A stretch of DNA of 64,000 bases from Zerene cesonia (taxonomy: Eukaryota > Arthropoda > Insecta > Lepidoptera > Pieridae): NCBI RefSeq assembly GCF_012273895.1, contig NC_052106.1, positions 1,426,001 through 1,490,000 of the forward strand, read 5' to 3'. The translations under genes were made by a program, and so were the position numbers. Under the pieces are notes generated by a model that was given only the letters and a program-made list of their open reading frames with translations, was not told where the DNA came from and searched no databases. Positions 38,740-51,432 of the stretch are shown here, piece by piece (position 1 is the first letter of the stretch; each line of letters opens with the position of its first letter).

Positions 38740-39739
38740 NNNNNNNNNNNNNNNNNNNNNNNNNNNNNNNNNNNNNNNNNNNNNNNNNNNNNNNNNNNNN
38801 NNNNNNNNNNNNNNNNNNNNNNNNNNNNNNNNNNNNNNNNNNNNNNNNNNNNNNNNNNNNNNNNNNNNNNNNNNNNNNNNNNNNNNNNNNNNNNNNNNNN
38901 NNNNNNNNNNNNNNNNNNNNNNNNNNNNNNNNNNNNNNNNNNNNNNNNNNNNNNNNNNNNNNNNNNNNNNNNNNNNNNNNNNNNNNNNNNNNNNNNNNNN
39001 NNNNNNNNNNNNNNNNNNNNNNNNNNNNNNNNNNNNNNNNNNNNNNNNNNNNNNNNNNNNNNNNNNNNNNNNNNNNNNNNNNNNNNNNNNNNNNNNNNNN
39101 NNNNNNNNNNNNNNNNNNNNNNNNNNNNNNNNNNNNNNNNNNNNNNNNNNNNNNNNNNNNNNNNNNNNNNNNNNNNNNNNNNNNNNNNNNNNNNNNNNNN
39201 NNNNNNNNNNNNNNNNNNNNNNNNNNNNNNNNNNNNNNNNNNNNNNNNNNNNNNNNNNNNNNNNNNNNNNNNNNNNNNNNNNNNNNNNNNNNNNNNNNNN
39301 NNNNNNNNNNNNNNNNNNNNNNNNNNNNNNNNNNNNNNNNNNNNNNNNNNNNNNNNNNNNNNNNNNNNNNNNNNNNNNNNNNNNNNNNNNNNNNNNNNNN
39401 NNNNNNNNNNNNNNNNNNNNNNNNNNNNNNNNNNNNNNNNNNNNNNNNNNNNNNNNNNNNNNNNNNNNNNNNNNNNNNNNNNNNNNNNNNNNNNNNNNNN
39501 NNNNNNNNNNNNNNNNNNNNNNNNNNNNNNNNNNNNNNNNNNNNNNNNNNNNNNNNNNNNNNNNNNNNNNNNNNNNNNNNNNNNNNNNNNNNNNNNNNNN
39601 NNNNNNNNNNNNNNNNNNNNNNNNNNNNNNNNNNNNNNNNNNNNNNNNNNNNNNNNNNNNNNNNNNNNNNNNNNNNNNNNNNNNNNNNNNNNNNNNNNNN
39701 NNNNNNNNNNNNNNNNNNNNNNNNNNNNNNNNNNNNNNN
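38740..39739. other. assembly gap (1000 N)
   Basis: Exactly 1000 undetermined bases, as for the first gap. Confidence 0.99.
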
Positions 39740-41979
39740 CTATATTTTATTTTGTAATTTTTAGTTTGACGTGCTTTAAAAGCGTGTTTTTTAGTTTTTT
39801 AAAACTATTTTTATTAAGATATGAAACCTTTTTGGGTGTTGGAACGTATGCTTATATTTATGGTATCATTATTAATTTAGATAATGGATATTCAAATTTA
39901 AAATCAGAATACTTATAAGTAAAAAAAAACACTGACATATAGACATATCTTCTTGCAACGAAAAAAAAAAAGTAAAATAAGGATTTATACTTTATTTTCG
40001 TTATGTCAAAGACGAATGAATTGGATAAGAACTCTTTAAAAACTTTAGCTACAGAATATTACTACATTAAGCGATTGAATAATTGAATATTGTAATTTTT
40101 TACATATTGCCCTGTATTTATTTTGTTATTAAACACCATGCGAGCAAGTCACCTGACCGCTAAACCGCAAAGCCAGGGATAAAATTATAATCTATGTTTC
40201 GTGATATATGATATCTGTGCAGCATAAAATTATTCTAAGAGCTATTGCATTAAAACAATGGCTCGTCTAAAACATATGCTCGTGCCTTCAAGTACACGCA
40301 TATACAAGTTTTAGTTGCGACTTGACGTGTATCATCCGTATTAAATATAGCAATTTAACTTTTTTATAGTTTTAACAATCAGGGTCATTCCCACGATTAA
40401 GATATGGCGAATTTAGCTTAAATCCATTAAAATGGTCACGCTACAGAGCCTGCTAAACAAATATGTATAGGATATACCTAGACAAATAGGGCATACTTAA
40501 AAGAACCCTTGTTTTGACGGAGTCGGATAACTATTTCATTCTAATATCAAGTTTCATTGAAAACGAATATTGCATCGCTGTATTCGTATCAATGCGCAAA
40601 TGGTAAATGAAATTTCGAATAATTGTTATTTCTGTTATTCAAGAGATACGAGAGTAGGCTATCGTTATACCTACTTAAATATATAATGAATTTATAACTG
40701 CGTGATAAGATAGCTGTTATATATACCGTATTAACGTACACACCTGTAATTTGATAAGGTTTCGATAGTAAACTTGAATACTAGATTTCATAAGTTGGTA
40801 GCGATATAAAAATATTGATAAAACACTGTTGTTATTAATTATCGACGATTTCACATCATTTTTTCAGGGAATGTTTTTTAACCGACTGCAAAAACGGAAT
40901 TTGTTAATGACAGGAACGTGTGTGCAATTTAAATTCAATTTTCTTGTTCACAAATTTTTGAGTTATCTTAATGCATGAAGATAATACCTAAGGCATTATT
41001 ATTACTTAACCTCTCTATATTTATTAATTAGTACCTACGACGTCACAAGCTCAAAAAATGGCTCAGAATTGATCCTATTCTTAGATGAATCACAAAGTAT
41101 ATATTATGCGTACATAAATATTTCTTGTTCTATATGCTTGGATGGACGTTTGGAATTATTCATGTAATAAAATATAAGGATTTACAAACATAATAAATAA
41201 TACAATTTCAAGCAAATAAATTTGACCTTGCATTCTACACTAATAATAGGTATTATAGATGCGAAATGTTGTCATAAACCTTGCAGTATTGCCGCTTATC
41301 TACCCGAATAACATATAACCATACTATCTTGCCCGTTGTTTGATCCGCACATCCAGTTACACATATATACAACAAACTACACGTACCAATTATCCTAATA
41401 CTTGACCCGGTTCAATCCAGACGAATCAGGGACAAAGCTAGCAAATAAGATAAATCATGTACCTGATGGCTAACCCACGTTACCTGTCCACCATCTGCCC
41501 ACAGGCTTCCGTCGAACATTACTATAATTACCTAATAGTGTAATTCTCACGGTGACTCATAGACAAAAGATATCATATGCAATTACGCCATTACGCCGTT
41601 CCGTGCTGTCATGTGAATTACGTTTGGTTGAAGGTGGAATCACAAAGACTATTATGGATGTGGGTATTGTGGATAAAAAAAGATTTTGCGTATGATATAA
41701 GTATATGTAATATAATGATTATGTTTTGTTGTTTTTGTAAATGTCAGAGATTGTGCTTAAAGAGGGGTTGATGTAAATCTGTGTTCGTAGGTATATGTCG
41801 TACTGATTTTTTTAATGACACAGCAAATAATAATAGACCAAACTGTTTGCTCGTTCTCCGCTTGGATCAAACCACAGAAACAATGTTATAATTTGTTCTG
41901 TTTAGTCATTATATACTTACAAACTAACAAACAATTGAATGCTTCCTTTTTATAATACTTATAGTGCAGATATTACTGT
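39740..41979. other. intergenic, nothing recognised
   Basis: About 2.2 kb of AT-rich DNA. 'ttttttaaccgactgcaaaa' near 40879 is a repeat-like phrase. No gene or RNA was seen. Confidence 0.4.
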
Positions 41980-42133
41980 AACTCGCGGCGTCACTCACGT
42001 GGTACTCTGGCAAAGCCTATATGCGTATCCAGACTGTAATCTATCTGTGATACAGATACAATAAGATGTTTCTGCGGAAAAGAGTAACAAACATCCATAC
42101 TTACACACTTTCGCGTTAATATTATTAGTAGGA
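41980..42133 (-). mobile_element. degraded Helitron-like copy
   Basis: The 'aaagagtaacaaacatccat' and 'ttattagtaggaagtagga' 5' portion is clear in reverse. The 3' terminal hairpin is badly worn. Confidence 0.55.
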
Positions 42134-42754
42134 AGTAGGATATCATATTATAGACCGTCATTCGGTAAAAAATCGGTAGACAAACCATGTACCACGCAGA
42201 TGGAAATAGTACAAGTTTCTTAGTGGGTGGGATCGTGGTAATTTCATCTTGAATTAGTTATTTTAACTATTAGTGGGAGGTGTTCTAAAGTGTGCTAATA
42301 GCCTAGTTAATAATTAAAGTAGGAGCAAACAATTAAACAATTCTTCGAGAATTAATATAGGTCAAACTTCTTAGTGGGCCAGTATTGGTTAGATTTGTGT
42401 AGCGTGGTGAACACATGTTTGATACCGTAAATACATAATTATTTTTCCTAAATTGCCTATTATTGTCAACTATAGCATTATCATCTTTATAAAGGACTTT
42501 GAGATATCTAAGTCTAATAAATCTAATCACTAGCATCCTTTCAATGTCCTACCAGTCGTAACCAGTAGCTGTATAATTTAAAACTATAGTAAATTCAGAT
42601 CAATTACCGATTACCGATTCATTGTGTAGTATTATATTTATTAATATTTGTTTTCTTATGTGTCTAAGTTATATTATTATACGTAAGTAGTGTTAGAATG
42701 GATATTACAGTCACATCGATTAAGTTATTGCGCAAAGGTACAAAATATCCGAAT
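42134..42754. other. intergenic, nothing recognised
   Basis: AT-rich; a 67-codon minus ORF at 42333-42536 is unrecognised. Confidence 0.4.
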
Positions 42755-42964
42755 AATACTACTAATATTATAAAGTTTGTAAGTATGGATGGATGTATGT
42801 ATTCATGGCTGTTTGTTACTGTTTCACGCAAAAACAACTGAACCGATTGCAATGATATTTGGTACGTAGATAGCTGGACAACTGGAATAACACATAGGCA
42901 ACTTTTTATCCCGTTATCCTACGGGATACAGACTTACGCGAGTGAAACCGCGGGGCGCAGCTAA
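42755..42964 (+). mobile_element. Lep1-type Helitron, CTAA end
   Basis: TACTACTAATATTATAAAG start and GCAGCTAA end with an intact hairpin. The terminal CTAA is within the CTRR rule for Helitrons. Confidence 0.82.
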
Positions 42965-43741
42965 TAAGCTATATATTAGATACGATAGATCTTTTTTTCC
43001 AAAAAACGCATATTCCACGTCCTGGGAAGGGAGGTACCACTCCAGATTCTAAAAAGGGACCAATAGGCACCAATTTTCTATAAAACAAACAATAATAACG
43101 TCTATCGAAAACCCACGCAGTTAGTCGAGTAATAACGAAAATACATATTAGTCAAATCGAAAGACCTTCGTTTTCGGGAACCGGGAATCCGGGAACGCCG
43201 GTTGTATATTGAGAAATTAAATCTATATTATTAATGCAAATATTATATTAAAAGCTACAAACATTTCGAATTATACCCCTAAGCTATATTATAACACATT
43301 GAAGGATATGTCCCTTTGACAAAGCATTCAATTAGAGTCAAGTGCTGGATGGATCGAACCTAATAGAATTTCATTCAGTTAATTCACTTACTGAGTACGT
43401 TATATGATATAACGTTCTTAGTTTTAATATTTGATAGTTATAGGGCTGAAGGAAACTTTTTTTTTTGTAGTTCTTAATTATTATTTTGGTAGATGAAATA
43501 AACGAGACAGTTTTCTTATTTCTTATAATCTTTTGATCAAAAATATATGACTAAGTATTAGGTACATAATACGTGGACGTTTTTTTTTAATAAAAAGCAT
43601 ACAGTGATGAAATACAGGTTAGAAATTATAGCAATAACAACTGTCTTTGTTTCGTGTAGGTAATTTTACATATAGGTTAAATATTCCTATCTACAAAATA
43701 TTGGGTGGGTGATGTGGTAAATATTAAACAATATTTTACTT
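42965..43741. other. intergenic, nothing recognised
   Basis: AT-rich, no supported feature. Confidence 0.4.
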
Positions 43742-43936
43742 TCTACCAATATCATAAACGCGAAAGTTTGTAAGTATGGATGGATCGATGGATGGATGGA
43801 CGTATGTATGTTTACTTCTCTTCCACGTATCTTATCGTATCTGTATGGAATTTTGTACAGAGATTTTAAATTGGATTAACACATAGGCTACTTTTTATCC
43901 GGGTCGAACGCGTGTGACGCCGCGGGTTACAGCTAG
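43742..43936 (+). mobile_element. Helitron-like element, second subfamily
   Basis: TCTACCAATATCATAAACGC start, a GGAT microsatellite-like run (43777-43800), a GATTAACACATAGGC core and a GCGGGTTACAGCTAG end. Related to the worn copy at 6753. Confidence 0.7.
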
Positions 43937-44191
43937 TAATGTTTATCTAAACATTTAATTACTTTTCTACACAGTACAGTCAATTAAAAAAGTAATTAAA
44001 ATTATATCTTAATCTTAATAAACAATTAATTTAATTGCAGTATTGTGATACTTAGTTAAACAAGTTTAATTTGAAACCGATTAGCATCTGGTCCAATTAG
44101 TACAAGAGTACGTTGTAATTGGAATCTAAATTCTAGACAGCCTATATCCATTCCTAAAGGCATATCGTGTATATTTGTACCGTCCTAATAA

Positions 44192-44513
44192 ATGTCCTTT
44201 ACGTGATTTCGAGCGACGATGACTCAGCGGTGAGGACTTCGGATTTCAATCCAAAACTGGGCGGATCGAGACTAGTCGAGAGAAAAATGTATTTACTTTC
44301 AATTTGTCAGCATATGATCACTGCTCCAAACGGTGGAAGACAACATTGTGAGGAAACACGCAAGTCCATCACTTAAAAGTTCGACGACATGTGACATATG
44401 CTATATGCTAGCATTTGCCAGCGTGGTGGATTATGGCTTGAAACTTCTTAGGGAGCCCGTGTCCCTGCAGTGGGAACAAATATGGACTGGCGGTGATGAT
44501 GATGATGTCCTTT
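44192..44513 (+). mobile_element. full-length tRNA-derived SINE (304 bp)
   Basis: Body 44201-44504, the same length as the copy at 7982. ATGTCCTTT flanks it at 44192-44200 and 44505-44513, a 9-bp target-site duplication. An A box (GACTCAGCGGTGAGGAC) and a worn B box (GGATCGAGACT) mark the head, and the tail is GATGATGATG. ORFs across it are incidental. Confidence 0.82.
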
Positions 44514-45890
44514 CAAATTCATTAGATAAAATATGCTAGATTGCTAGCTATTTAAAATCAAATATTCAGTTAACTTTTATAAAACTATGTTTCGTTACGC
44601 TAAATTCAGTTAAGTAATAATTACGAATTAAGTAGACTTTCTCATTAAAACAGTGTCTGAATCACTAGATTTCACGGTCTAACTTTATCATTATTGCATA
44701 AACAATAATCAAGCGACACAAATCCGTAAAAGCGTACCTATCGATTTATATTTTAATTAAACTTCTGTTAAAACAAACTTCATACTTTAAATACTTACAA
44801 CACAAACCTTACACAAATCAAATCTATTGTCGGCTACTTTATATTTCCTTTGTTCTACACATCCGTTCATTGTACAGCTAAAGAAAGCGACATTTCTAAA
44901 CAGCATCCTATGTTATTTACGATTTAACACAAGAATAGTGTTTGTAAATCGCAAATACCTTCCCACGCTTGACCGGACGAAAAACAGGTCCGCGTTGCAT
45001 ACCAAAAGGAAATCACCGGCATCCAACGAGAGTAATTATTATTTTAAAGTACAAAAAAACTGGTTGACATACCTCAATACTCGTTATCCGTACAGGGCAC
45101 AAAAACTAAGACACACACATAACTCAAAACTTACAATGCGAAAGTAATTTATGTGAGTTCGCTTTAAACAATTCGATTCGATTATTAGAACACGCGGTCA
45201 CTGCTATCGCGCGGTAAATAATACGTGCTCACTATTCGAAAGTCGGAGCTAAACTGGCGTCCGGTCAGCCTCAGCAATCAGCTCATGGCTCGTCGTGAAT
45301 GCGAGATCTGGATACTACGCTACGGCCATTCAGGTATGGCAACAACCTCTGAGACAATTGCTTCAACTAAAATTAATCTTTATGCAACTGTGATAATGAT
45401 AATAATTCAGTAACAAGCACTTCGTGATAAGACTGCGTCGATATCAGCCAGCGTCTAGGATCCTGTTGAGCGAGAGAGCAGATGTTATACGTATGGGTTG
45501 GAAAGAGATGAATATATTTCTAGTTCGACATAGAGATGAGTGAACCGTGAAATTTTTATATTCTGTTCGCAAAAACACAGCATCGGGACAATAGTAGGGA
45601 ATGCACCTAGGGTGTTCAACTTTTAAGTACTCCTTTTTTAAGTGCAACCCTTGACGATTTAGAAATCAAACGTTTAAAGAATTTTTAATAGGCATTGTAC
45701 ATTGAGCTGTAGTAGATAACATAAACACCCTACACATTCACAATGATTATAACTACAATTCAAATGAAAAGGATAAATCACAGATAATATTATTTTGATC
45801 TTATTGGTGAATAGTGTTAAAAACACCGCTCTAAGATTGATTTGGGATTAAACTAAATTCTAAAGTGATTGATACATTGTTTATACTTTA
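44514..45890. other. intergenic; higher-GC patch with possible first exon
   Basis: A 106-codon plus ORF (44827-45147) starts at TTG and is unrecognised. 45170-45340 is richer in CpG and could be a promoter or first exon. The rest is featureless. Confidence 0.35.
45150..45335 (+). promoter_or_regulatory. possible promoter or first-exon region
   Basis: CpG-containing patch in AT-rich surroundings, with TCAGCC/TCAGCA initiator-like sites, an ATG at 45285 followed by 16 open codons and then a donor-like CAGGTATGG. No downstream exon was found, so this is only a lead. Confidence 0.2.
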
Positions 45891-46074
45891 TCTTAATATA
45901 TATAAAACTCGTGTCATAATGTTTGTCCTCAATGGACTCTTAAACCACTTAACCGATTATAATAAAATTCGCACACCATGTGCAGTTCGATCCAACTTGA
46001 GAGATAGGATAGTTTTTATTATAATTTAGATTATAATAAACAACTTCCCGGGCGTAGCCATGGCGTACAGCTAG
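45891..46074 (+). mobile_element. Helitron-like element, third family (diverged)
   Basis: TCTTAATATATATAAAACTC start, CTCGTGTCATAATG and a GGCGTACAGCTAG end. An inner palindromic AT stretch (tttattataatttagattataataaa) is peculiar to this copy. Confidence 0.6.
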
Positions 46075-47644
46075 TTGTATTATATTTAATGTAACATGTA
46101 TTATGTTAAATGGTAACTCACACTTGCTCAATTTAAAATAACGAATCGGAAACTGTTTTACGATAGCAAGTATCGACATGTTCTTGCATGTATTTATTTG
46201 TGCCTTCTGACTGAACATTGAAAATTTTAGGTACTCTTGTACGCAAAAAATACTAAACCGATTTGGTTGAAATTTGATATTTCATAATAATGGCCTTCAT
46301 TGTACAGTCTAGTATTTTGCTATCTGTGGTATGTGTATGTTTTGTTAATTAAACCTAGAGCCACGTTTAATATCCAAAATATCCGCATAATCTGCATTTT
46401 AATCTAATTTTAAATACTTTAACTCTAAATTAGGCACCTAAGCCCTTAATCTTTAAAAAATATTAATTTCTGGGAAGACAATCTATTAAAGTTGGCAACA
46501 CCAGGTGCAAATGTACCTCATCTCAAATTAAAATAAAGAAGGATCGCGCCATTGTTCCAGTCTAGAACATTCTTCCCGTATTTATGCTCTAGTAAAATTA
46601 TGTATTCTCTCGAGATTAAATGTACAACGTAATTATTATAATGCAGCAGTAACAAGGTTTGATATTATCATTGTTATATTTCAAACGTTTAGGGGTAAAA
46701 AGGTTTTACAAGTGTAGATAAACTTTTGAAGCAGAACCACGCAGAACTATGAATGTCAAAAGAATTCAACAGCTTTGTGCTCTGATATTACCTTACTTGG
46801 TGCGTGTTCCATTTATATAATTGTTATTATTTATAATCATTTTGCAAGTTCAATCACATAGAATTCTCCCATAGCACTTGTAAGTAGAAAATTTCCAATA
46901 TTTGAATTAGCCATAGAGCATTTCAGCCAAAGGATTTACGGCATCCTAAAAGATGAAATTATCTTTAATGATCAACCAGTACTGAGGAATGCGAGCGGCG
47001 CTGAATTAAAATCGAATATCTCGCAAAAAACTGGCCACGACTGCGGTTACCTTGGTCTGATGTAATCATATATTTATTATAAATAAATGGAGTTTCAATT
47101 GTGTATTTAACAGCAATAATGATGTTAATCATATTGAAACATTTAACGCCAAAATTATATCAAAGCCATACCAGTACTGTGAGATCAATTAATTTCACCT
47201 TTGTATGTGTACAATGAGAATTTCGAGAGAACCCCTATTCAACAGTGAAGAGAAGTACCTGTTATTCATTGTATGGTGCTTCTTTGTCGTTCACCGCGGT
47301 GTCTCGTATAATAGGACCGTTTTTCTTAAAATCTCTAAAACATATAAATGACAATGGGTGCCCGCGATTGCTTAAACTGAGCTGATAGATCGTCAGATGT
47401 AAGGATTGGAAAATATGCAGAGAGCTGCAAATCCGTTGCCCGCTTTTAAGGGAAAAGGAGAGAATTTCAAAGAGAACGAAGGAGTGGAATTAATGGTAAG
47501 GAAAATGATACGGACCTCCGACTCCCCAATTCTCCGTTCAAAACACAGTAGCTAATAGTAACACAGTAGTAGTAACTACTATTATTATTATATGACATCT
47601 TCAGGGGCGCATTGGAGATAACTCTTTATCTGTTTGTATTTAAC
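46075..47644. other. intergenic, nothing recognised
   Basis: About 1.6 kb. An 89-codon minus ORF (45949-46218) overlaps the preceding element and is spurious. No gene was seen. Confidence 0.4.
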
Positions 47645-47800
47645 TAGCTTTTGCTTGCACATAAATTAATTAATTCGGAGTAACTTAATAGATGTTATTA
47701 TACATATACACCTTTGCGTTGCGTAGTTTAAAAGATTAAAGCATACATAGGGACATATGGACAGAGAAAGAGACTTTATTTTATACTATGTAGTGAAGAG
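47645..47800 (-). repeat. dispersed repeat, reverse copy
   Basis: 'aatagatgttattatacata', 'gcgttgcgtagtttaaaaga' and 'tactatgtagtgaag', as at 21531 and 34784. Confidence 0.55.
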
Positions 47801-48064
47801 CTTATTCAAAAACAATTTATGTCGCTCAGGTACAACCATACTTATAATAATTAAGATACAATTATTACAACTACAATTTTAAGTACACTAATCCGAGGTG
47901 AATCCTTTATTATAAAACTTAAGGGCTTTGTGACGAAGCGTGCTCGACTCCCACATAAAAAATTCTTGCAGAAGTAAATGTAGAGTAACTTCCACTTAAT
48001 ATTTGAGCAAATTATAAATGATTATTGCTTAACAAACACGACATAAAACTGATAATATAACATA

Positions 48065-48285
48065 CCAGCTGCGCCGCTACAAGTCCGTATCCCGTAGGAA
48101 TATCGGGATAAAAAATTGCCTATGTGCTAGTCCAGTTGTCCAGCTGTCTACGTACCAAATTTCATTGCAATCGGTTCAGTAGATTTTGCGTGAAAGAGTA
48201 ACAAACACAAACATCATTACAAACTTTCTCATTTATAACATTAGTAGGAAGTAGGATATAGTAGGATAGGATAGTAGGATACATA
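48065..48285 (-). mobile_element. Lep1-type Helitron with repeated 5' end units
   Basis: The element body ends at 48249 (AGTAGGA, complement of the 5' end). It is followed by further AGTAGGA/GTAGGATA units to about 48280, a small tandem array of the terminal motif. The 3' end has lost part of its hairpin. Confidence 0.78.
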
Positions 48286-48578
48286 AGACCTGAGCTGCAT
48301 AAGATTTTGAGCAATACAAACTGATAATAAATTATAACGACAGTGAATAATCGATAATGATCACAGCATCCGGTTATATAGGGTCAAAATTATTCAGTTT
48401 CTCAGTGATAAGGGCGGTGAATCAAAGCTCTTATATTATGTACTTATTATAAATCTTCTACACGTCCAATAGTAGTTTGAATCAAATTAACTCAGCAATT
48501 GCCTAACCGATATTAAAAATTCTATCACGAGTAGAAAGACAAATTATTTCGTAGCTGGCATTATTTTCGCGGATAACT
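48286..48578. other. intergenic, nothing recognised
   Basis: AT-rich spacer; no feature. Confidence 0.4.
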
Positions 48579-48785
48579 CCGACGGCCCGTTTCCTTTTCC
48601 TCACCCGAACCAGTCTATTCCTTCTTTCCAGTCGTTAATCCATTCCTTTTCCCTTACCCCAAAAAAGCGGGCAGCGCATTCGCAGAGGATCTACCTTTGC
48701 GAATGTTCATGGGCGGTGGTGATCGCTTACCATCAGGCGAACCACCAGCTCAGTTGCCCGCTATGACATAAAAAAAAAAAAAACT
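48579..48785 (+). mobile_element. polyA retroposon, 5'-truncated
   Basis: GGCCCGTTTCCTTTTCCTCA, AGCGGGCAGCGCATTCGCAG and TTCATGGGCGGTGGTGATCG lead to TATGACAT and a 13-base A run. Matches the copies at 50936 and 53662. Confidence 0.7.
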
Positions 48786-49124
48786 ACTTAACATATATAC
48801 ATAATCATAAAGTAAACAACATGAATATATTAATACCATATAAATGGAATTTATTTCAAATCATTATATAAAATACGCAAATTGCAAGGCCAGTGTAAAG
48901 CAATACGGGTCGACTCGGATTAATTTACGCAGTTCAAGTAGTAGATACATGGGCACAAACAAGGCTGTGTTATATATCATAGTAAAACATAACACCTTTA
49001 TATATTTATGCATATATGATCGGCTATTAGGGAAGTTCTAAGGATGTCCTATGTCCAGCAGTGGGCGTATTACGGTTGCAAATACGGAGGCAGCGATATT
49101 TCTTTATTTCATAATTATAAATCA

Positions 49125-49230
49125 CTAGCTGCGCCCCGCGGTTTCACCCGCGTAAGTCCATATCCCGTAGGTATATCGGGATAAAACGTCTCCAGTTGTC
49201 CAGCTGTCTATGTACCAAATTTCATTGCGT
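49125..49230 (-). mobile_element. half Lep1-type Helitron (3' half only)
   Basis: CTAG and hairpin are intact at 49125, but homology stops after 'aaatttcattgc' near 49228. The 5' half is missing. A SINE-like phrase (ATGTCCAGCAGTGGGCGTAT) lies just before it at about 49050. Confidence 0.75.
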
Positions 49231-49650
49231 TGCAATGAGTTTTATAAACTAAAAAATATGTGTTTACTTTGTCTTTGTATAGTATATATATAATATTAAC
49301 CTAAAGATAGAAACATTTATTTGACTTCACAAAATTACAATTAAAAGAAAAACAGTAAAATTAAGACAACGCAATACAACAATTAAAACAAAGAAATAAA
49401 TATTTAAATAATAATAATATGAATTTTTCTGTACTAATTACTAAATTTTTCTGTTCTTACCCTACCTTTGGAAGGTTTACATTATATTATCGTCAAAATA
49501 ATTATCTTTTGCTGAGTCCGAACGACATTGATGAATGACAAGAACAATTTATTTAAGTACTTTCATCTCCCATGTTATTATTATAATATTTAATAGAAAA
49601 TACTTAGTTTTGTTTTGTGATAAATTACACATACACACATATATAACACT
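49231..49650. other. intergenic, nothing recognised
   Basis: AT-rich, no feature. Confidence 0.4.
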
Positions 49651-49815
49651 AGCGGTCCGCCACGGCTTTGCCCGTGGTATATATATATAGCACCTACAGC
49701 CGTCCTCAATAAATGGGCTATCTAACACTGAAAGAATTTTTCAAATCGGACCAGTAGTTCCTGAGATTAGTATGTTCAAACAAACAAACTCTTCAGCTTT
49801 ATAATATGAGTATAG
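49651..49815 (-). repeat. dispersed repeat, reverse copy
   Basis: 'ctagcggtccgccacggctt', 'aaatcggaccagtagttcct' and 'caaactcttcagctttataa'. The last phrase is shared with 34784-35000. Confidence 0.55.
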
Positions 49816-50935
49816 ATATATTATTAAAATGAAAAATACCAAAGTATTTTATGGTAAATCGCTGCTATAGTAAGGCGAAAAACGTGGATTAATATTTCCT
49901 CTTAACGACTAAATCGTTTCACTCATTTATATTGCTTGATATTATATGATAATCCATTGATTATACGTGGATTCGAATTAAATTACAATAATAAAATAAA
50001 AATATTGTACAGTTTTCTCTTCTCATGTTATTAATTATTAATCATCATTTAGGGTATATTTAATATACATGGTTCTAATCATAACTATCGTTTTATAATT
50101 TATTTTCTCAGTTCTGTTATCACAACGCCTTATTTTTTGCTCATCTACCTCCTTCAAATGTCTAACACCTATCTCCGTAAATATCTCTTCTTACTCAATG
50201 CATATGGCAGTCTAGAAGAGATCACCACCTAGCGATATGACCGCCGTTTGTACATGTTTCTCTCTTATGCTATCCTCTTTCTGTATTCCATTACTATGTG
50301 TGCAATAAAGTACTAAATAAATAAATAATACATTATGAATAAATACACATTTATTGAAATTTCTCACGGGTTCTCGGATAACATGTACAAAGACCACAGA
50401 ATCATATCTTAAGTGCCCATAAATTCAAACCAGTATATCATTGTATTGTCATATGTATATCATTTCAACAATAATAAAACTACGCTATGATTGACGCCTT
50501 CGCTTCGAAATACTAGATGATGATACTCATATCACAATGTGTCATAGATCTAAACATTTACAAATAAAACGCAAAACTAACTCTTATAATTGTCATACTA
50601 ATTGAGTGTAATCGGGCGACTAGCTCGCACAATTAGAGTTGATTGACGTGATAACGTGGTCAGTATTCGTTAGAAGTAGTTCACACGGTACATCATGAAT
50701 ACTTGGAATTGCTTTTACCCTATTTTGCTTTAACATCATGGCTTGGCACCAATCGTACGATACTGACGCATATGTATATGTAAAAATTTTCCGTTTTTGC
50801 CTCTCTTTATATTATGTGATCTAAGCCATTATGTGTTTCTAGGCTAATAGACTATGTGTATTGAGTAGCGTAAAATTGTAAGCGAAATACGAAATTTATA
50901 GCAAAATCAAAACAATTCCAAGAACAATGTGGAAG
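49816..50935. other. intergenic, nothing recognised
   Basis: AT-rich; a 61-codon minus ORF is unrecognised. Confidence 0.4.
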
Positions 50936-51432
50936 ACGAGCACGTGTCGGCATGAATTGAGCCAACTCGCACATTGGCCACTCGTAGGGATGTACCACAC
51001 CCGAGGGGGTCGCGGACGTATTTTAACCAGCTCCCGTGGCCCCTTCATTCAAGTAGCTCGACGGAACACAGTGGGGTTTTGGTCGGTAAGAATCCGACAT
51101 AACCCACGGCTCCATCCCCGGGGACCGTGGGTATCTATGCAAGATTTCCCCACTATAAAAAAAAAGGATGTACCACACTCCCACAGAAGACCGGCGCGAA
51201 ATAGTAGCATGCCACTGTGCTCGCACGGTGAGTAGGGGAGCCGGAGGCCCGTTTTTTTTCATCACCCCTCCAGTCCACTCTTCCTTTTTAATCTTCAATC
51301 CTTTCCTTTACCCTACACCTTAAAAGCAGACAGAGCATTCGTACAGACGCTTCCTTTGCGATTGGGCACAGTGGTGGTGATCGTTTACCATTAGGCAAAC
51401 CACCTCAGTTACCCCCTATGACATAAAAAGTA
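50936..51432 (+). mobile_element. polyA retroposon, near full length, interrupted
   Basis: Starts GAGCACGTGTCGGCATGAAT. After removal of the insert at 51001-51165 it continues CCCACAGAAGACCGGCGCGA, GGAGCCGGAGGCCCG and ends CTATGACATAAAAA. Same family as 53662-53985. ORFs over it in both directions are incidental. Confidence 0.72.
51001..51165 (+). mobile_element. nested polyA retroposon with 13-bp target duplication
   Basis: GGATGTACCACAC occurs exactly at 50988-51000 and 51166-51178. Between them are 165 bp of GC-rich sequence (CCGAGGGGGTCGCGG start) ending in an A run. Target duplication plus polyA means insertion by target-primed reverse transcription. Probably the 5'-truncated 3' end of a LINE, or a SINE of a different family. 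Confidence 0.85.

Noticed and set aside
36268..39918. ORFs of 350-408 codons spanning the N runs.
   Set aside because: They are made almost entirely of undetermined residues across assembly gaps.
50927..51298. 102- and 91-codon ORFs on both strands.
   Set aside because: They lie wholly within the nested retroposons and have no coding features.
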